Shown: piece after piece, positions 27,501 to 36,962 of the stretch
Numbering within the stretch: position 1 is the stretch's first letter
Layout of the letters: every line of letters begins with the position of its first letter
Assembly: GCA_947502815.1 (NCBI GenBank)
Contig: CANNBH010000001.1
Span: 2,452,818 to 2,516,817 of the forward strand
Length of the DNA: 64,000 nt
Direction of reading: 5' to 3'
From: an uncultured Erythrobacter sp.
GTDB lineage: Bacteria > Pseudomonadota > Alphaproteobacteria > Sphingomonadales > Sphingomonadaceae
Position numbers and translations under genes: made by a program
The notes under the pieces: model-generated
Told to the model about the DNA's origin: nothing
What the model saw: only the letters and a program-made list of their open reading frames with translations
The model's database searches: none

Positions 27501-28051
27501 CCGTAAACCGAAGATGCGCCGTCAAGCAGCAGGTCGAAGCGATCGACGAGCGAAGCCGGGATCAAGTTGATCGATGGGCTCGATGGCGCACCCTCAACAC
27601 CCAAAGGTGCGAGACGGCGACCGTTGACGAGAACCAATGTACGACTTGCGTCGAGACCACGAAGGTTGATCGTTTGCGAACCAGGGCCGTTGTCGAGAAC
27701 GAAGCCCTGGAAGGTCGCATCAATCTGCGTACCGGAAGCAGCTTCCGACCGCTGAAGAATTTGCGCGGGGTCAAAAGCACCGATGGCCTGTTGGTTTTCC
27801 GTGCTGATCACCTGAAGAGGTGAAATCGAGCTGTAGGTGTCACGCACAATCCGCGAACCGGTAACGGTGATACCGCCCTGCCCTTGAGTTGGCTGACCAG
27901 AAGCGTCGGTTGTTACATCAACCTGCTCTTCTTCCTCTTCTTGACCCTCTTCCGCGGCGTCTTGTGCGCTAACGGGGCCAGCCATCACGAATGCGATGGC
28001 GGATGCTGAGAAGGCAAGTGCCTTCATCGAATTGCTATGAAACTTCTTCAT
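24572..28051 (-). CDS. Large TonB-dependent receptor with calcium-type Asp repeats
   Basis: 1159 residues from ATG 28051 (GGAG six bases upstream). Signal peptide KALAFSASAIAFVMAGPVSA, then an acidic Glu-rich stretch (EEGQEEEEEQVD), the plug (TVTGSRIVRDTYSSISPL, LVLVNGRRLAPLG, SSVYGSDAVAGVVNAVL) and a barrel ending in FFVQLRYAF. Inserts between barrel strands contain DxDxDG loops: PVDLDGDGVRDVDF and DFDGDGVIDNNGDGIPDD, which resemble thrombospondin-type-3/dockerin calcium loops. It is longer than most TonB receptors and probably imports an oligomer such as a peptide. The upstream region carries the same 13-base element as the other receptor gene. Confidence 0.94.
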   Translation of the reverse strand: MKKFHSNSMKALAFSASAIAFVMAGPVSAQDAAEEGQEEEEEQVDVTTDASGQPTQGQGGITVTGSRIVRDTYSSISPLQVISTENQQAIGAFDPAQILQRSEAASGTQIDATFQGFVLDNGPGSQTINLRGLDASRTLVLVNGRRLAPLGVEGAPSSPSINLIPASLVDRFDLLLDGASSVYGSDAVAGVVNAVLRKDFDGLELQANGDINQAGAGHDFTVSAAWGFNTDRAVFGIGAEYRRVDEVLISDRDFLSGCNTHYEVDQNGNFLTTDVATNAQVLQDSGGTISLSEQPCKIQGLVGRIQPDATRVGFIYIDPVDYGVININGDPVTGNTGIPGFSESTNAFGNPVDLDGDGVRDVDFALLNTNAVEQDITFTPKQETYNVFAYGEYTFPGDANITPFFEAQYSRFESATPNNGTPQFFPWAPASNEFNPCNIDTNPDGIDCRLQDDVFNGLDTFAGGQFALGSIGSVAARTIASVQGDRNNTDVTLEQYRGVLGVRGDLPFIGSSWSFEVAGVYSRSDSSSVRLGIREDRLALSLGIDPFGDFDGDGVIDNNGDGIPDDYNSQPTSPLLAGGACDVASLSSTLPSGAAIDPAYLADLTAGCVPVNLFTPGLFNTVIGDFDTQAERDYLFGTRSFDTVYEQAILSAFVTGDLIDLPAGPVGVVLGAEWREDSINSQPDITANNGLFWGFFADGGAQGSKWIREAYGEIDVPLIAGETLVEELTFRASGRITDEEFYGTNGTFSLQGGWRPVTPLLFKFSYGTSFRAPNLRENFLRDQSGFSNVFDPCAVPADAFDSTAGGYQADRDDRDPAVLANCLREGRDPTSVGIDAAGVNTIQLTSAQIFTGGSLDIDPETSRSITTGFAFDESFASGFDFSFNFNYYDIKLKDSIVEPNTQFIISDCFGRTDGIRSPFCDRIEVSGQAADRFLVSQINSGFINFDQESVRGLDLNATFGKDITIGDEVFDVSVEFRANHLIERSTLFIDDDGNISQSDFAGEPRFPSWTGRATLRVDWKDFLFTWQTFYTGSMDQDPAGEDPLSDAFGYGPDGEFTGFFADTCLGGGSRDANGVVDGVVAGDGVYCRNVGFLEEYFEHTASIRWDNGDFRVIAGVTNIFDTAPPLIDTAEVLGISNTPIGNPYDFDGREFFVQLRYAF

Positions 28052-28463
28052 GATCACTCCAGTTGCGACAACCGAAGCCTTGGCCCTAAACCAGCTTATC
28101 CCCCTACACACAAATTACCCGTTTGTGCTTGGGAAAACCCCTTAGTGGCGAGAAACCAAAACCCCTGTGGTGCCGGTTGTGTGCAATAGGGAGGGGATTA
28201 TGTAAATGAGACGTTCATGTAACAAACACTTTTCGCGGCGGTGTTGCGGGAATCCCACAGGGCACTCTTCGCACTTGCAACAAGAACGTCCCACCGCTTT
28301 TCAAAAAGAACAAATTTACCCGGCAGACGCGCAATAAACTGCCGCGCTTGTCAAATCGCTCTTTTCCAGCTTCGATTGTTGCGCGCAGGCTTTTGACGCT
28401 TTCAAGCCCATAAGCGCCTGAAAGACTCGCAGTTCGTCCCAAAACGGCCGCCGCGCAAAAGGG
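28052..28463. other. Intergenic region between clpB and TonB receptor
   Basis: 412 bases separating two minus-strand genes. It holds the shared receptor-upstream element at 28115-28127. No hairpin with T-run was seen downstream of clpB, and the short open frames here have no ribosome-binding site or recognisable content. Confidence 0.5.
28115..28127 (-). promoter_or_regulatory. Shared upstream element of TonB-receptor gene, copy 2
   Basis: Minus-strand CACAAACGGGTAA, ending 63 bases before the receptor ATG. It lies inside a small inverted repeat (CACAAA at 28109-28114 and TTTGTG at 28122-28127). It matches the element at 21432-21444 in 12 of 13 bases. Confidence 0.45.
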
Positions 28464-31040
28464 TCAGGCGACGCTGATCTGCAACTCGCCTTCGCCTTCC
28501 TCAACTTTAACCGTGGCACCGTCAGTGACCGTGCCTTCGATCAACATTTCAGCCAATGGATCCTGCAAGTATCGTTGCACCGCGCGTTTCAATGGCCGCG
28601 CGCCATAAACCGGATCGTATCCAACCCGCCCAAGCCAACGCAGCGCGGCTTCGGTCAGGTCAAGTGTAATCTTGCGATCGTCCAGCAATTTTTGAACGCG
28701 CTTCACCTGAATGCCCACAATCGGGGCCATGTGCTCCATCGCAAGGCGGTGGAACAGGATGATTTCATCCAGACGGTTCAGGAACTCTGGGCGGAAATGT
28801 CCGCGCACCACATCCATCACCTTGTCTTCAACCTCGGCGACCTTTTGATCATCACCCAGATTGGCCAGATGCTGACTGCCAAGGTTCGAAGTCAGAATGA
28901 TCAGCGTGTTCGAAAAATCAACCTTGCGCCCCTGCCCATCAGTCAAATGCCCATCGTCGAGCACTTGGAGCAACACGTTGAAGACATCGGTGTGCGCTTT
29001 TTCGACCTCGTCGAACAAGACCACCTGATAGGGGCGGCGGCGCACGGCTTCGGTCAGCACCCCGCCTTCGTCATATCCAACATAGCCCGGAGGCGCACCG
29101 ATCAGCCGCGCGACCGAGTGCTTCTCCATAAATTCGGACATATCAATCCGCACGAGCGCCTGATCATCATCGAACAGAAACTCAGCCAAAGCTTTGGTCA
29201 ATTCGGTCTTGCCGACGCCGGTTGGGCCGAGGAACAGGAATGAGCCGAGCGGACGGTTCGGGTCTTGCAAGCCGGCACGCGCGCGGCGGACGGCTTTGGA
29301 CACGGCTTCGATGGCGGGAACTTGGCCGATCACACGTTTGCCAAGGATCGCCTCCATTTCCATGAGCTTCTCGCGCTCACCCGCCATCATCTTGTCGATG
29401 GGAATGCCGGTCCAGCGGGAAACAACGCTGGCGATGTCCTCTTCGGTCACTTCCTCGCGCAGCAAGGCGTTCTCTGTGAGGCCTTCAGCCGCCGCAAGGC
29501 GCTTTTCAAGGTCAGGAATGGTGCCGTAGGAAAGCTCACCCGCCTTAGCGAGATCGCCTTCGCGCTGGGCCTGTTCAAGTTCGAGCCGCGCGTGGTCCAG
29601 CTCTTCTTTGATTTTTCCTTCTGCTTCGATCTTGTCGCGCTCGTTCTGCCAGCGCGTTGTCAGCTCGGACGATTCCTGCTCGAGCTCAGCGAGCTCTTTG
29701 CGCAGGTTTTCCAGCCGGTCGCGCGATGCCGCGTCGTCTTCTTTGGCGAGCGCGCTCTCTTCAATTTTCAGCTGGATAATGCGGCGGTCAAGCGCCTCGA
29801 TCTCTTCCGGTTTGGATTCCACTTCCATACGGATGCGCGAAGCGGCCTCGTCCATAAGGTCGATGGCTTTATCGGGCAGGAAACGGTTTTGGATGTAGCG
29901 ATCCGACAGCTTGGCCGCGGCCACAATCGAACTGTCGGTAATGCGCACGCCGTGGTGCAGCTCATACTTGTCCTTGATCCCGCGCAGGATGCTGATCGTG
30001 TCCTCAACGCTGGGTTCATCAATATAGACCATCTGGAACCGGCGTTGGAGGGCCGGGTCTTTCTCGACATATTTTTGATATTCATCGAGCGTGGTCGCCC
30101 CGATGCAATGCAGCTCGCCGCGCGACAGGGCCGGTTTGAGCAGGTTGGAGGCGTCCATGCTGCCTTCGCTCGCGCCCGCACCGATCAACGTGTGCATTTC
30201 ATCAATGAACAGGATGATCTGACCATCGGCGTTCTTCACTTCATCGAGCACACTTTTCAGCCGCTCTTCAAATTCGCCGCGATATTTCGCACCCGCGATC
30301 AATGCGCCCATGTCGAGGCTCATCAATGTGCGCCCCTTCAAACTGTCGGGCACATCACCATTGGCAATACGCAGCGCGAGCCCTTCGGCAATGGCGGTTT
30401 TACCCGTGCCGGGCTCCCCGATCAAAGCGGGATTGTTTTTGGTGCGCCGGGCTAGGATTTGAACGGTGCGGCGGATTTCTTCGTCGCGGCCGATCACCGG
30501 GTCCAATTTCCCGTCGCGCGCCGCCTGCGTCAGATCGCGGGCGAATTTCTCCATTGCATCGTAGTTCGCCTCGGCATTGGCGCTGTCGGCCTTTTTGCCC
30601 CCGCGCAGATCTTCGATGGCGGTGTTGAGCGCTTGCGGGGTGATATTCGCCGCTTTCATCGCATCACCGGCTTTGCCCGTCGCCAAAGCCAGCGCGGTGA
30701 GCAACCGCTCCACCGTGACATAGCTGTCTCCGGCTTTGTCCGCGAGCTGTTCGGCGCTGTCCAAAACGCGCACCGCATCGTTATCAAGGCCCGGCGTTTG
30801 CTGCGCGCCGCCGCCGGTCACCGCGGGAATTTTGGCAAGGCCAGCGTCCACCGCGCTCACTGCAAGAGCCGCCTCGCCGCCGGCGCGTTGGATCAAGCCA
30901 GCCGCCATGCCCTCTTCATCTTCGAGCAGCGCCTTGAGCAGATGCAGCGGCGTGATACGTTGATGGTTGATACGGATCGCGACCGTTTGGGCGCTTTGCA
31001 GAAAGCCTTTGGCGCGGTCTGTAAACTTATCGAGATTCAT
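28464..31040 (-). CDS. clpB: ATP-dependent disaggregase ClpB
   Basis: 858 residues, the standard ClpB length. N-terminal Clp-N domain (residues ~1-145), first AAA+ module with Walker [16 protein letters not shown] and Walker [12 protein letters not shown], the long coiled-coil middle domain rich in Glu/Lys (about 400-530), second AAA+ module with [18 protein letters not shown], and the C-terminal D2 domain. ClpB with DnaK pulls proteins out of aggregates after heat stress. A strong match to a sigma-32 promoter lies upstream at 31085-31113. No truncation is visible. Confidence 0.98.
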   Translation of the reverse strand: MNLDKFTDRAKGFLQSAQTVAIRINHQRITPLHLLKALLEDEEGMAAGLIQRAGGEAALAVSAVDAGLAKIPAVTGGGAQQTPGLDNDAVRVLDSAEQLADKAGDSYVTVERLLTALALATGKAGDAMKAANITPQALNTAIEDLRGGKKADSANAEANYDAMEKFARDLTQAARDGKLDPVIGRDEEIRRTVQILARRTKNNPALIGEPGTGKTAIAEGLALRIANGDVPDSLKGRTLMSLDMGALIAGAKYRGEFEERLKSVLDEVKNADGQIILFIDEMHTLIGAGASEGSMDASNLLKPALSRGELHCIGATTLDEYQKYVEKDPALQRRFQMVYIDEPSVEDTISILRGIKDKYELHHGVRITDSSIVAAAKLSDRYIQNRFLPDKAIDLMDEAASRIRMEVESKPEEIEALDRRIIQLKIEESALAKEDDAASRDRLENLRKELAELEQESSELTTRWQNERDKIEAEGKIKEELDHARLELEQAQREGDLAKAGELSYGTIPDLEKRLAAAEGLTENALLREEVTEEDIASVVSRWTGIPIDKMMAGEREKLMEMEAILGKRVIGQVPAIEAVSKAVRRARAGLQDPNRPLGSFLFLGPTGVGKTELTKALAEFLFDDDQALVRIDMSEFMEKHSVARLIGAPPGYVGYDEGGVLTEAVRRRPYQVVLFDEVEKAHTDVFNVLLQVLDDGHLTDGQGRKVDFSNTLIILTSNLGSQHLANLGDDQKVAEVEDKVMDVVRGHFRPEFLNRLDEIILFHRLAMEHMAPIVGIQVKRVQKLLDDRKITLDLTEAALRWLGRVGYDPVYGARPLKRAVQRYLQDPLAEMLIEGTVTDGATVKVEEGEGELQISVA

Positions 31041-31084
31041 CTCAGGTCCCTTGGTCAGAGAATATCTAGGTGTGTTACTTAAGT

Positions 31085-31113
31085 AGGTGGGTCAAAGCAT
31101 CATGCTTTTCAAG
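31085..31113 (-). promoter_or_regulatory. Sigma-32 (RpoH) heat-shock promoter of clpB
   Basis: Minus-strand CTTGAAA (-35, 31113-31107), 15-base spacer, CCCACCT (-10, 31091-31085), about 45 bases before the clpB ATG. This fits the known RpoH consensus CTTGAAA / CCCCATNT. A perfect palindrome (AAAGCAT-C-ATGCTTT, 31094-31108) fills most of the spacer. Confidence 0.75.
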
Positions 31114-31178
31114 GTCTGCTTGACGTCCCTGCCCAGCCCAGCGATTGATAGAGCAACAGGGGTTGGAGAGAGCCGCAG

Positions 31179-33419
31179 ATGAAAATCGTAAAAGGTGCCG
31201 CAATTGCAATTGCGGCTTTGTTGATTGCCGGGTCTATCGGCCTCGCCACTTGGGAGCCGTTTTTCGCCCGCACCAGCGAAGCGCCTGAGTATCGCGAATA
31301 TTCCGCAGAGATCGTGCGCGATGAATTCGGCGTGCCGATGATTTACGGCGATACCGATGCGGATGTCGCCTATGGCGTGGCGATTGCCCATGCCCAAGAT
31401 GATTTCTTCACCCTGCAAGACGTCGCCGCCATGTCCAAAGGACGCTACGCCGCGATTGCGGGCCAAGATGGCGCAACCTTCGATTATGTCTACCACCTGC
31501 TGGATGCGCGCGGCACGGCAGAACGCAAATTCAAGACGCTGCCTGACGATACGCGCGCTTTGTTCGAAGCCTATGCCGCTGGCCTCAACCAATACGCCGC
31601 AAACAATCCCGATGAAGTGAAGCTGGCCAAACTGTTCCCGGTGAACGGCGAAGACATCGCCGCCGGATTCGTCCTACGCCAACCGTTCTTTTATGGGTTG
31701 GGCAATGTGATTGGCCCCTTGGTTGAAGGCGAAGAATTGCGCCGCGAATTTGGCGAAGACATTCCCGGTTTTCCGCGTGACGGCGACGCGCCGGATGGCT
31801 CTGCGCCCGATGATGAAGCCTCTGCCGATGGACAGGCGCATCGCGGTGGACTCGTGCTGCCATGGGGCGAAGAGGCCGATCATCTTGGATCGAACGCATG
31901 GGCCGTCACGCCGCAGCGTTCTGGCGGGCCGACCACGCTGATATCCAACGCGCACCAACCGCTGCGCGGCGGTGTGGCGTGGTATGAATTGGGCGTGCAA
32001 AGCGGCGAAGGCTGGCACTTTACCGGCGCAAACTTCCCCGGATCGCCTTTCCCGTTTTTGGGTCACAACGAAAACCTTGGTTGGACCAACACGGTCAACC
32101 GGCCCGATATGACCGATGTCTACCAGCTCGAAATGAGCGAAGACGGTACTCAGTATGAACTGGACGGCGAATGGCTGGATCTCGGCGTCAAAGACGTCAC
32201 GCTTCCGGTGAAATTCGGCCCGCTAACGCTGCCGATCAGCCGCACCATTTATCGCAGCGTTCATGGCCCCGTGATCAAGAACGATAATGGCTATTTCGCG
32301 ATCCGGTTCGGCGGCATGGATACGGTCGATCAATTGGACGCCTATTACCGTTTGAACAAAGCGACAAATTTGGAGGAATGGCAGACGCAGGTGGCGCGCA
32401 TGGCCATCCCCAGCACCAATTTCATCTACGCCGACCGCGAAGGCAACATTGCCTATGTCTACAACGCCGCAATCCCTGACCGTCCGGAACTGGACGAAGT
32501 GCAGGCCAATTGGCGCGGCATTCTGCCCGGCAATCGCAGCGATTTAATCTGGGAGGGACCGGTGAATTACGCCGAGATCCCGAAACTGATCAATCCCGCC
32601 ACAGGCTGGCTTTATAACGCCAACAACGAACCCTTCACCGCGGCCGGGGAAGGCAGCGATCTGGACCCGGCGGACTTCTCCCCTGTTCTGGGTATTGAGC
32701 GCAAGCAAACCAACCGTTCACGCCGCGCCTTTATGCTCTTGTCAGAGGCGGGACAGCTCGATCGCGCGGCGCTGGAGACGATCAAATATGACACCGCCTA
32801 TGTGCGTGAAGGCTATGTCGATGATTTGTTCGATGCGCTCGAGGTGATGGATGCGGCCGCGTGGCCCGATCCGCAAATCATCGAAGCGCGCGATTTGCTG
32901 CTGACGTGGGACTTTACCGCCGACAACGTGGGCGCTGCTGACAGCCTCGCCTTGTTGATGATCCGCGATTACATGTCGGCGGAATACAACAATGGCGAAG
33001 CGCCCGATGTGAAAGAGCATCTGCAAAAGGCGGTCGACCATCTCAACGAACATTTCGGCCAAATTGACCCTCCAATGTCCGACCTTCTGCGCCTGCGTCA
33101 GGGCGATGTGGATCTGCCGCTGGATGGCGGATCGGATACTTTGCGCGCTTCGACCACTTGGGTGGTGGACGATGATGGCCGGTTGAGCCTCGTGCACGGC
33201 GACAGTTTCATCCAATGGACGGAATGGCCCACTGATGGAGGGCGGGTGACGTCACGGTCAATCCAGCCCTTTGGCGCGGCGACCACGCGCCCGGGCAGCC
33301 CGCACTACACCGATCAGATGCAAATCTATGTCGATCACGGGCTGAAACCGGTGCGGTTTTGGGAAGAGGATGTGCGCGCAGCCGCGACCAGCACGCAGGT
33401 TTTCACCAACGCACGATAG
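31179..33419 (+). CDS. Penicillin acylase-family N-terminal-nucleophile hydrolase
   Basis: 746 residues. N-terminal signal or anchor (VKGAAIAIAALLIAGSIGLA), alpha-chain region with RDEFGVPMIYGDTDADVAYG and AHAQDDFFTLQ, a polar spacer (DGDAPDGSAPDDEAS) and the autocatalytic cleavage site before Ser238 in HLGSNAWAV, followed by SNAHQPL and GHNENLGWTNT, the usual beta-chain motifs. Family members (penicillin G acylase, AHL acylases, aculeacin acylase) remove acyl groups from amides in the periplasm. AHL degradation or cell-wall/antibiotic amide hydrolysis are both possible. GGAGAG precedes the ATG. The gene is divergent from clpB. Confidence 0.92.
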   Translation: MKIVKGAAIAIAALLIAGSIGLATWEPFFARTSEAPEYREYSAEIVRDEFGVPMIYGDTDADVAYGVAIAHAQDDFFTLQDVAAMSKGRYAAIAGQDGATFDYVYHLLDARGTAERKFKTLPDDTRALFEAYAAGLNQYAANNPDEVKLAKLFPVNGEDIAAGFVLRQPFFYGLGNVIGPLVEGEELRREFGEDIPGFPRDGDAPDGSAPDDEASADGQAHRGGLVLPWGEEADHLGSNAWAVTPQRSGGPTTLISNAHQPLRGGVAWYELGVQSGEGWHFTGANFPGSPFPFLGHNENLGWTNTVNRPDMTDVYQLEMSEDGTQYELDGEWLDLGVKDVTLPVKFGPLTLPISRTIYRSVHGPVIKNDNGYFAIRFGGMDTVDQLDAYYRLNKATNLEEWQTQVARMAIPSTNFIYADREGNIAYVYNAAIPDRPELDEVQANWRGILPGNRSDLIWEGPVNYAEIPKLINPATGWLYNANNEPFTAAGEGSDLDPADFSPVLGIERKQTNRSRRAFMLLSEAGQLDRAALETIKYDTAYVREGYVDDLFDALEVMDAAAWPDPQIIEARDLLLTWDFTADNVGAADSLALLMIRDYMSAEYNNGEAPDVKEHLQKAVDHLNEHFGQIDPPMSDLLRLRQGDVDLPLDGGSDTLRASTTWVVDDDGRLSLVHGDSFIQWTEWPTDGGRVTSRSIQPFGAATTRPGSPHYTDQMQIYVDHGLKPVRFWEEDVRAAATSTQVFTNAR

Positions 33420-33541
33420 GCGGAACCAGCCGACCAGCTGCTGCGCTTAATCGATGAAGTGCTCTGCACACGCTTGATCGTTCAGCTTTGAGCGCGCAAG
33501 AATGTGTTAGAGGACGATACTTTACTTTCGGGGAGCTTTTC

Positions 33542-36400
33542 ATGAAACTACGTTTTGCCACCGCTAGCCTGGCTGCGATCGCCGTTGCCATCGCCGTGCC
33601 GGCCACGCCTGCCCTTGCCGATGCCCATATGGAAGCATCAGAAACCGCCGATGCGACCGATCTTCAAGAGCTCGTCGCGCAGGTTCAAATCCCTTATGAG
33701 GAATTCGAACTCGAAAACGGTCTGACCGTGATCGTCCACACCGACCGCAAAGCGCCCATCGTGGGCGTCGCTGTTTGGTACAATGTCGGTTCGAAAGACG
33801 AGCCTGTCGGCCAAACCGGCTTTGCGCACTTGTTTGAGCACCTGATGTTCAACGGGTCGGAAAACGCCCCGGCAGACTATTTCCAATACCTTCAGGAAAT
33901 GGGCGCGACCGATTACAACGGCACGACCAATTTCGACCGCACGAACTATTTCCAAACCGTGCCGCGCCCCGCGTTGGAACGCGCGCTTTGGCTTGAAAGC
34001 GACCGGATGGGATATCTGCTCGGCGCGGTGACTCAGGAAAAGCTCGATAACCAGCGCGGCGTTGTGCAGAATGAGAAACGGCAGGGCGATAACCAGCCCG
34101 GCGGCCTCGTCTTTTACGAAATCCTCGAAACCCTGTTCCCAGATGGCCACCCGTATCAACATTCCGTGATCGGCTCGATGGCTGACCTTGATGCGGCGTC
34201 GATGGACACCGTACAAAACTGGTTCCGCGACCGCTACGGCCCCAACAACGCAACCTTGGTTTTGGCGGGTGACATCTCCGCCGAAGAAGCCCGCCCGATG
34301 GTTGAGCAGTATTTTGGCCCGATCGCGCGCGGCCCGGTGAACACACAAGCCGCCGCAGAGGTGCCCACTTTGGCTGAGCCTGTGCGCACCGTGATGCGCG
34401 ACCAAGTCGCCGCGACCTCAGTAGACCTGTTCTGGCCTGTCCCCGGCATCACCAGCGAAGAACTGACCGCGCTGACCGTTGGCGCGGATGTGCTGGGCGG
34501 TTTGCTGTCCAGCCGCCTTGATCAAATCCTTGTTCGCGAAGAGCAGCTGGCTGTGAGCGTATCGGCCGGTAACTTTGATTTCCAACGCGTGGGCATTGTA
34601 AACGTCAGCGCCACTTTGCGCGACGGGGTGGAATTGGAAACGCTCGAAACGCGCCTGAATGAAATCATCGCGGAATATGTTGCAGAGGGCCCCTCTGCTG
34701 ACGAAGTGCGCCGTTCGGCCACCAGCGATCTGGCCGGGACCATTCGCGGGCTTGAACAGGTCGGCGGGTTTGGCGGCAAAGCTGTTGCGCTTGCGCGCGG
34801 TGAAGTGCTCGCCGGGGATCCCGGTTTTGCGGTGAATCAGCTCGAAGTGCTCGCATCAATCACACCTGAAACCGTGACGGAGGCGATGCAGCGCTGGATG
34901 ACGCGTCCTGCCTTTACGCTGATCATGGAACCGGGTGAGCGCGAAGAAACCTACGAAGAAGCGGCCAGCGTTGCGGGCGATGACGCCGAGGAGGCATCAG
35001 AAGAAGCCGCACCGGAAGAAATCACCGTCTCAGTTGTGCGCCCTGCCCCGGCCATCGATTCCGTGGCGCAGCTCGACTTCCCTGAATTTCAGCGGACCAC
35101 GCTCGCCAACGGAATGCAGCTGACTTACGCGATGCGCGATGCGGTCCCTGCGACATATGTGACCATGTCGTTTGATGCCGGAACCGCCGCCGATCCGGTG
35201 GATATGCGCGGCCTCGAAAGCCTGACCTTGGGCCTGTATGACGAAGGCACCGCCAATATGAGCAGCCAGCAAATCGCCGAAGCGCGTGAGCGGCTGGGCG
35301 TCAGCATCAATGTGGGCGGCGGCGATGATCGCTCGTCCTTCACCCTGTCGGCGTTGTCTGCCAACCTTGCCCCGTCACTGGACCTGTATCGGCAGATTAT
35401 CCGCGAGCCCGCGTTTAATCAGGCCGATCTGGAGCGTGTGCAGGCACAGACCGTCACCGGCATCCGCCAACAAATGCGATCCCCACAAGGCATCGCGCGC
35501 CGGACAATTGGAACCGAACTGTTTGGAACAATGGCGCCTTATGGCGGGGCCACCACAATCGAAAGCGTCAGCGCCATCACGCGCGACGATCTGATTGCGT
35601 TCAAGGACACATGGATCCGTCCAGACAACGGCCAAGTCTTCGTGATCTCCAGCCTGCCGATGGAAACGATCGTGGCTCAGCTCAACGCCGCATTTGGCGA
35701 TTGGGAAGCTGCCGATACGCCTAAGGGTGAAAAGGACTTCTCCTCGCTGGCAACCGAAACCACCGACGGCAACCGGATCGTTTTGATCAACCGTCCAAAC
35801 TCACCGCAAAGCTTCATTTTGGGGGCGCAAGTGACGCCGCTCGATGCGAGCGACCCGGCCTATGTCGATTTCACCAATGCGAACAATTCGCTGGGCGGGA
35901 ACTTCCTTGCGCGGCTCAATATGAACCTGCGCGAGACAAAGGGCTGGTCCTACGGCGTTCGCGGCGGGACACAGGCGCGGGAGAATTCCGTGGTCTATGC
36001 AATATCTGGCGGCGTCCAAGCAGACCGGACTGGCGATTCAGTCGCAGAAATGATCCGTGAGACCTCAGAATTCCTGACCGAGAACGGCGTCACCGAAGAG
36101 GAGTTGGCGCGCAATGTCGCCAGCGAAATTGGCGAATTGCCGGGCCGGTTTGAAACCTCTGGCAGCGTGCTTGGCGCAATGCAGGCGATTTCGCTCTATG
36201 ATCGTCCCGATGATTATTACGAAAGTCTGGTGGGCCGCTACAGCGCGCAAACCGAAGACAGTTTGGACGCCGCAGCCCGCGCCGCTCTCGATGTTGAAGA
36301 CTTCGTGTGGGTCATTGTTGGCGACGCAGAAGTGGTCGCACCGCAATTGGAGCAGCTGGGCCTGCCGGTTGAAGTGCGCGAGATCGAAGCCGCTGAATAA
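33542..36400 (+). CDS. Exported M16 zinc metallopeptidase, two-domain
   Basis: 952 residues from ATG 33542, which starts the signal peptide (RFATASLAAIAVAIAVPATPALA). First M16 domain: inverted zinc motif HxxEH in FAHLFEHLMFNG, with the NGTTNFDRTNYFQT substrate segment. Second M16 domain (about residues 520-950) lacks HxxEH and is presumably structural, as is usual in this family. The two are joined by an acidic Ala/Glu linker (ASVAGDDAEEASEEAAPEE). M16 proteins of this type degrade short peptides in the periplasm. The upstream 120 bases separate it from the acylase; a terminator follows. Confidence 0.93.
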   Translation: MKLRFATASLAAIAVAIAVPATPALADAHMEASETADATDLQELVAQVQIPYEEFELENGLTVIVHTDRKAPIVGVAVWYNVGSKDEPVGQTGFAHLFEHLMFNGSENAPADYFQYLQEMGATDYNGTTNFDRTNYFQTVPRPALERALWLESDRMGYLLGAVTQEKLDNQRGVVQNEKRQGDNQPGGLVFYEILETLFPDGHPYQHSVIGSMADLDAASMDTVQNWFRDRYGPNNATLVLAGDISAEEARPMVEQYFGPIARGPVNTQAAAEVPTLAEPVRTVMRDQVAATSVDLFWPVPGITSEELTALTVGADVLGGLLSSRLDQILVREEQLAVSVSAGNFDFQRVGIVNVSATLRDGVELETLETRLNEIIAEYVAEGPSADEVRRSATSDLAGTIRGLEQVGGFGGKAVALARGEVLAGDPGFAVNQLEVLASITPETVTEAMQRWMTRPAFTLIMEPGEREETYEEAASVAGDDAEEASEEAAPEEITVSVVRPAPAIDSVAQLDFPEFQRTTLANGMQLTYAMRDAVPATYVTMSFDAGTAADPVDMRGLESLTLGLYDEGTANMSSQQIAEARERLGVSINVGGGDDRSSFTLSALSANLAPSLDLYRQIIREPAFNQADLERVQAQTVTGIRQQMRSPQGIARRTIGTELFGTMAPYGGATTIESVSAITRDDLIAFKDTWIRPDNGQVFVISSLPMETIVAQLNAAFGDWEAADTPKGEKDFSSLATETTDGNRIVLINRPNSPQSFILGAQVTPLDASDPAYVDFTNANNSLGGNFLARLNMNLRETKGWSYGVRGGTQARENSVVYAISGGVQADRTGDSVAEMIRETSEFLTENGVTEEELARNVASEIGELPGRFETSGSVLGAMQAISLYDRPDDYYESLVGRYSAQTEDSLDAAARAALDVEDFVWVIVGDAEVVAPQLEQLGLPVEVREIEAAE

Positions 36401-36423
36401 GCGCTGACGCTACGGCTTGCTTT

Positions 36424-36468
36424 AAAAGGGGCGGCACCCACGCAATTGCGCGGGTTCCGCCCCTTTTT
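36424..36468 (+). terminator. Terminator after the M16 peptidase gene
   Basis: Outer stem of 11 bases (36424-36434 with 36457-36467) plus an inner GC stem, ending in a run of five T. Confidence 0.85.
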
Positions 36469-36583
36469 GTATCTGCCCAATAGAGCTTGAACGCCTACGT
36501 TTGACGTGCAAGAACCCTGCGCAAGTCTTGGCCCGAACAGGCGAAGGCGCAAAGAATTACAAGACAATCACAGGAGACCTAAG

Positions 36584-36883
36584 ATGTCAGTAGCAGGAAC
36601 ATACAACACCACCGTCAAAAGCCCGATGGGCGATCAAGCCGGCACATTCACCGTCACCGACAACGGCGACGGCTCTTTCGCTGGTAAGCTTGAAGGCGGC
36701 ATGGGTTCGATGGACACCGAAGAAGGTAAAGTCGACGGCAACACGCTCACATGGAAAATGAACATGACCGTTCCAATGCCAATGACGCTCGATTGCGAAG
36801 CGACCATTGACGGTGACACCCTGACCGGCACTGTGAACGCTGGCGCTTTCGGCGCGATGCCACTTTCTGGCACACGCGCTTAA
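36584..36883 (+). CDS. Small beta-rich protein of unknown function
   Basis: 99 residues from ATG 36584, which has an ideal CAGGAGA ribosome-binding site. The frame runs open 78 bases further upstream but without a better start. The protein is a chain of predicted short strands (VAGTYNTTVKSPMGDQAG, TFTVTDNGDGSFAGKLEGG, GNTLTWKMNMTVP) with Gly/Asn turns, suggesting a small barrel or sandwich. No signal peptide. I do not recognise an activity. It sits alone between two terminators, so it is monocistronic. Confidence 0.8.
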   Translation: MSVAGTYNTTVKSPMGDQAGTFTVTDNGDGSFAGKLEGGMGSMDTEEGKVDGNTLTWKMNMTVPMPMTLDCEATIDGDTLTGTVNAGAFGAMPLSGTRA

Positions 36884-36901
36884 GCGTCCCGTTAGACAAA
36901 C

Positions 36902-36942
36902 AAAAGCCCGCCGAAAGCATGACGCTTTCGGCGGGCTTTTTG
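36902..36942. terminator. Bidirectional terminator
   Basis: Perfect 17-base inverted repeat (36902-36918 with 36924-36940), 5-base loop and T-run. It lies between the small beta-rich protein and a convergent minus-strand gene. Confidence 0.92.
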
Positions 36943-36962
36943 TTGTCCAGCTTGGGACGAAC

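Noticed and set aside
29265..30455. 396-codon frame opposite clpB
   Set aside because: It is the mirror of conserved ClpB codons in GC-rich DNA, with no ribosome-binding site and no recognisable family.
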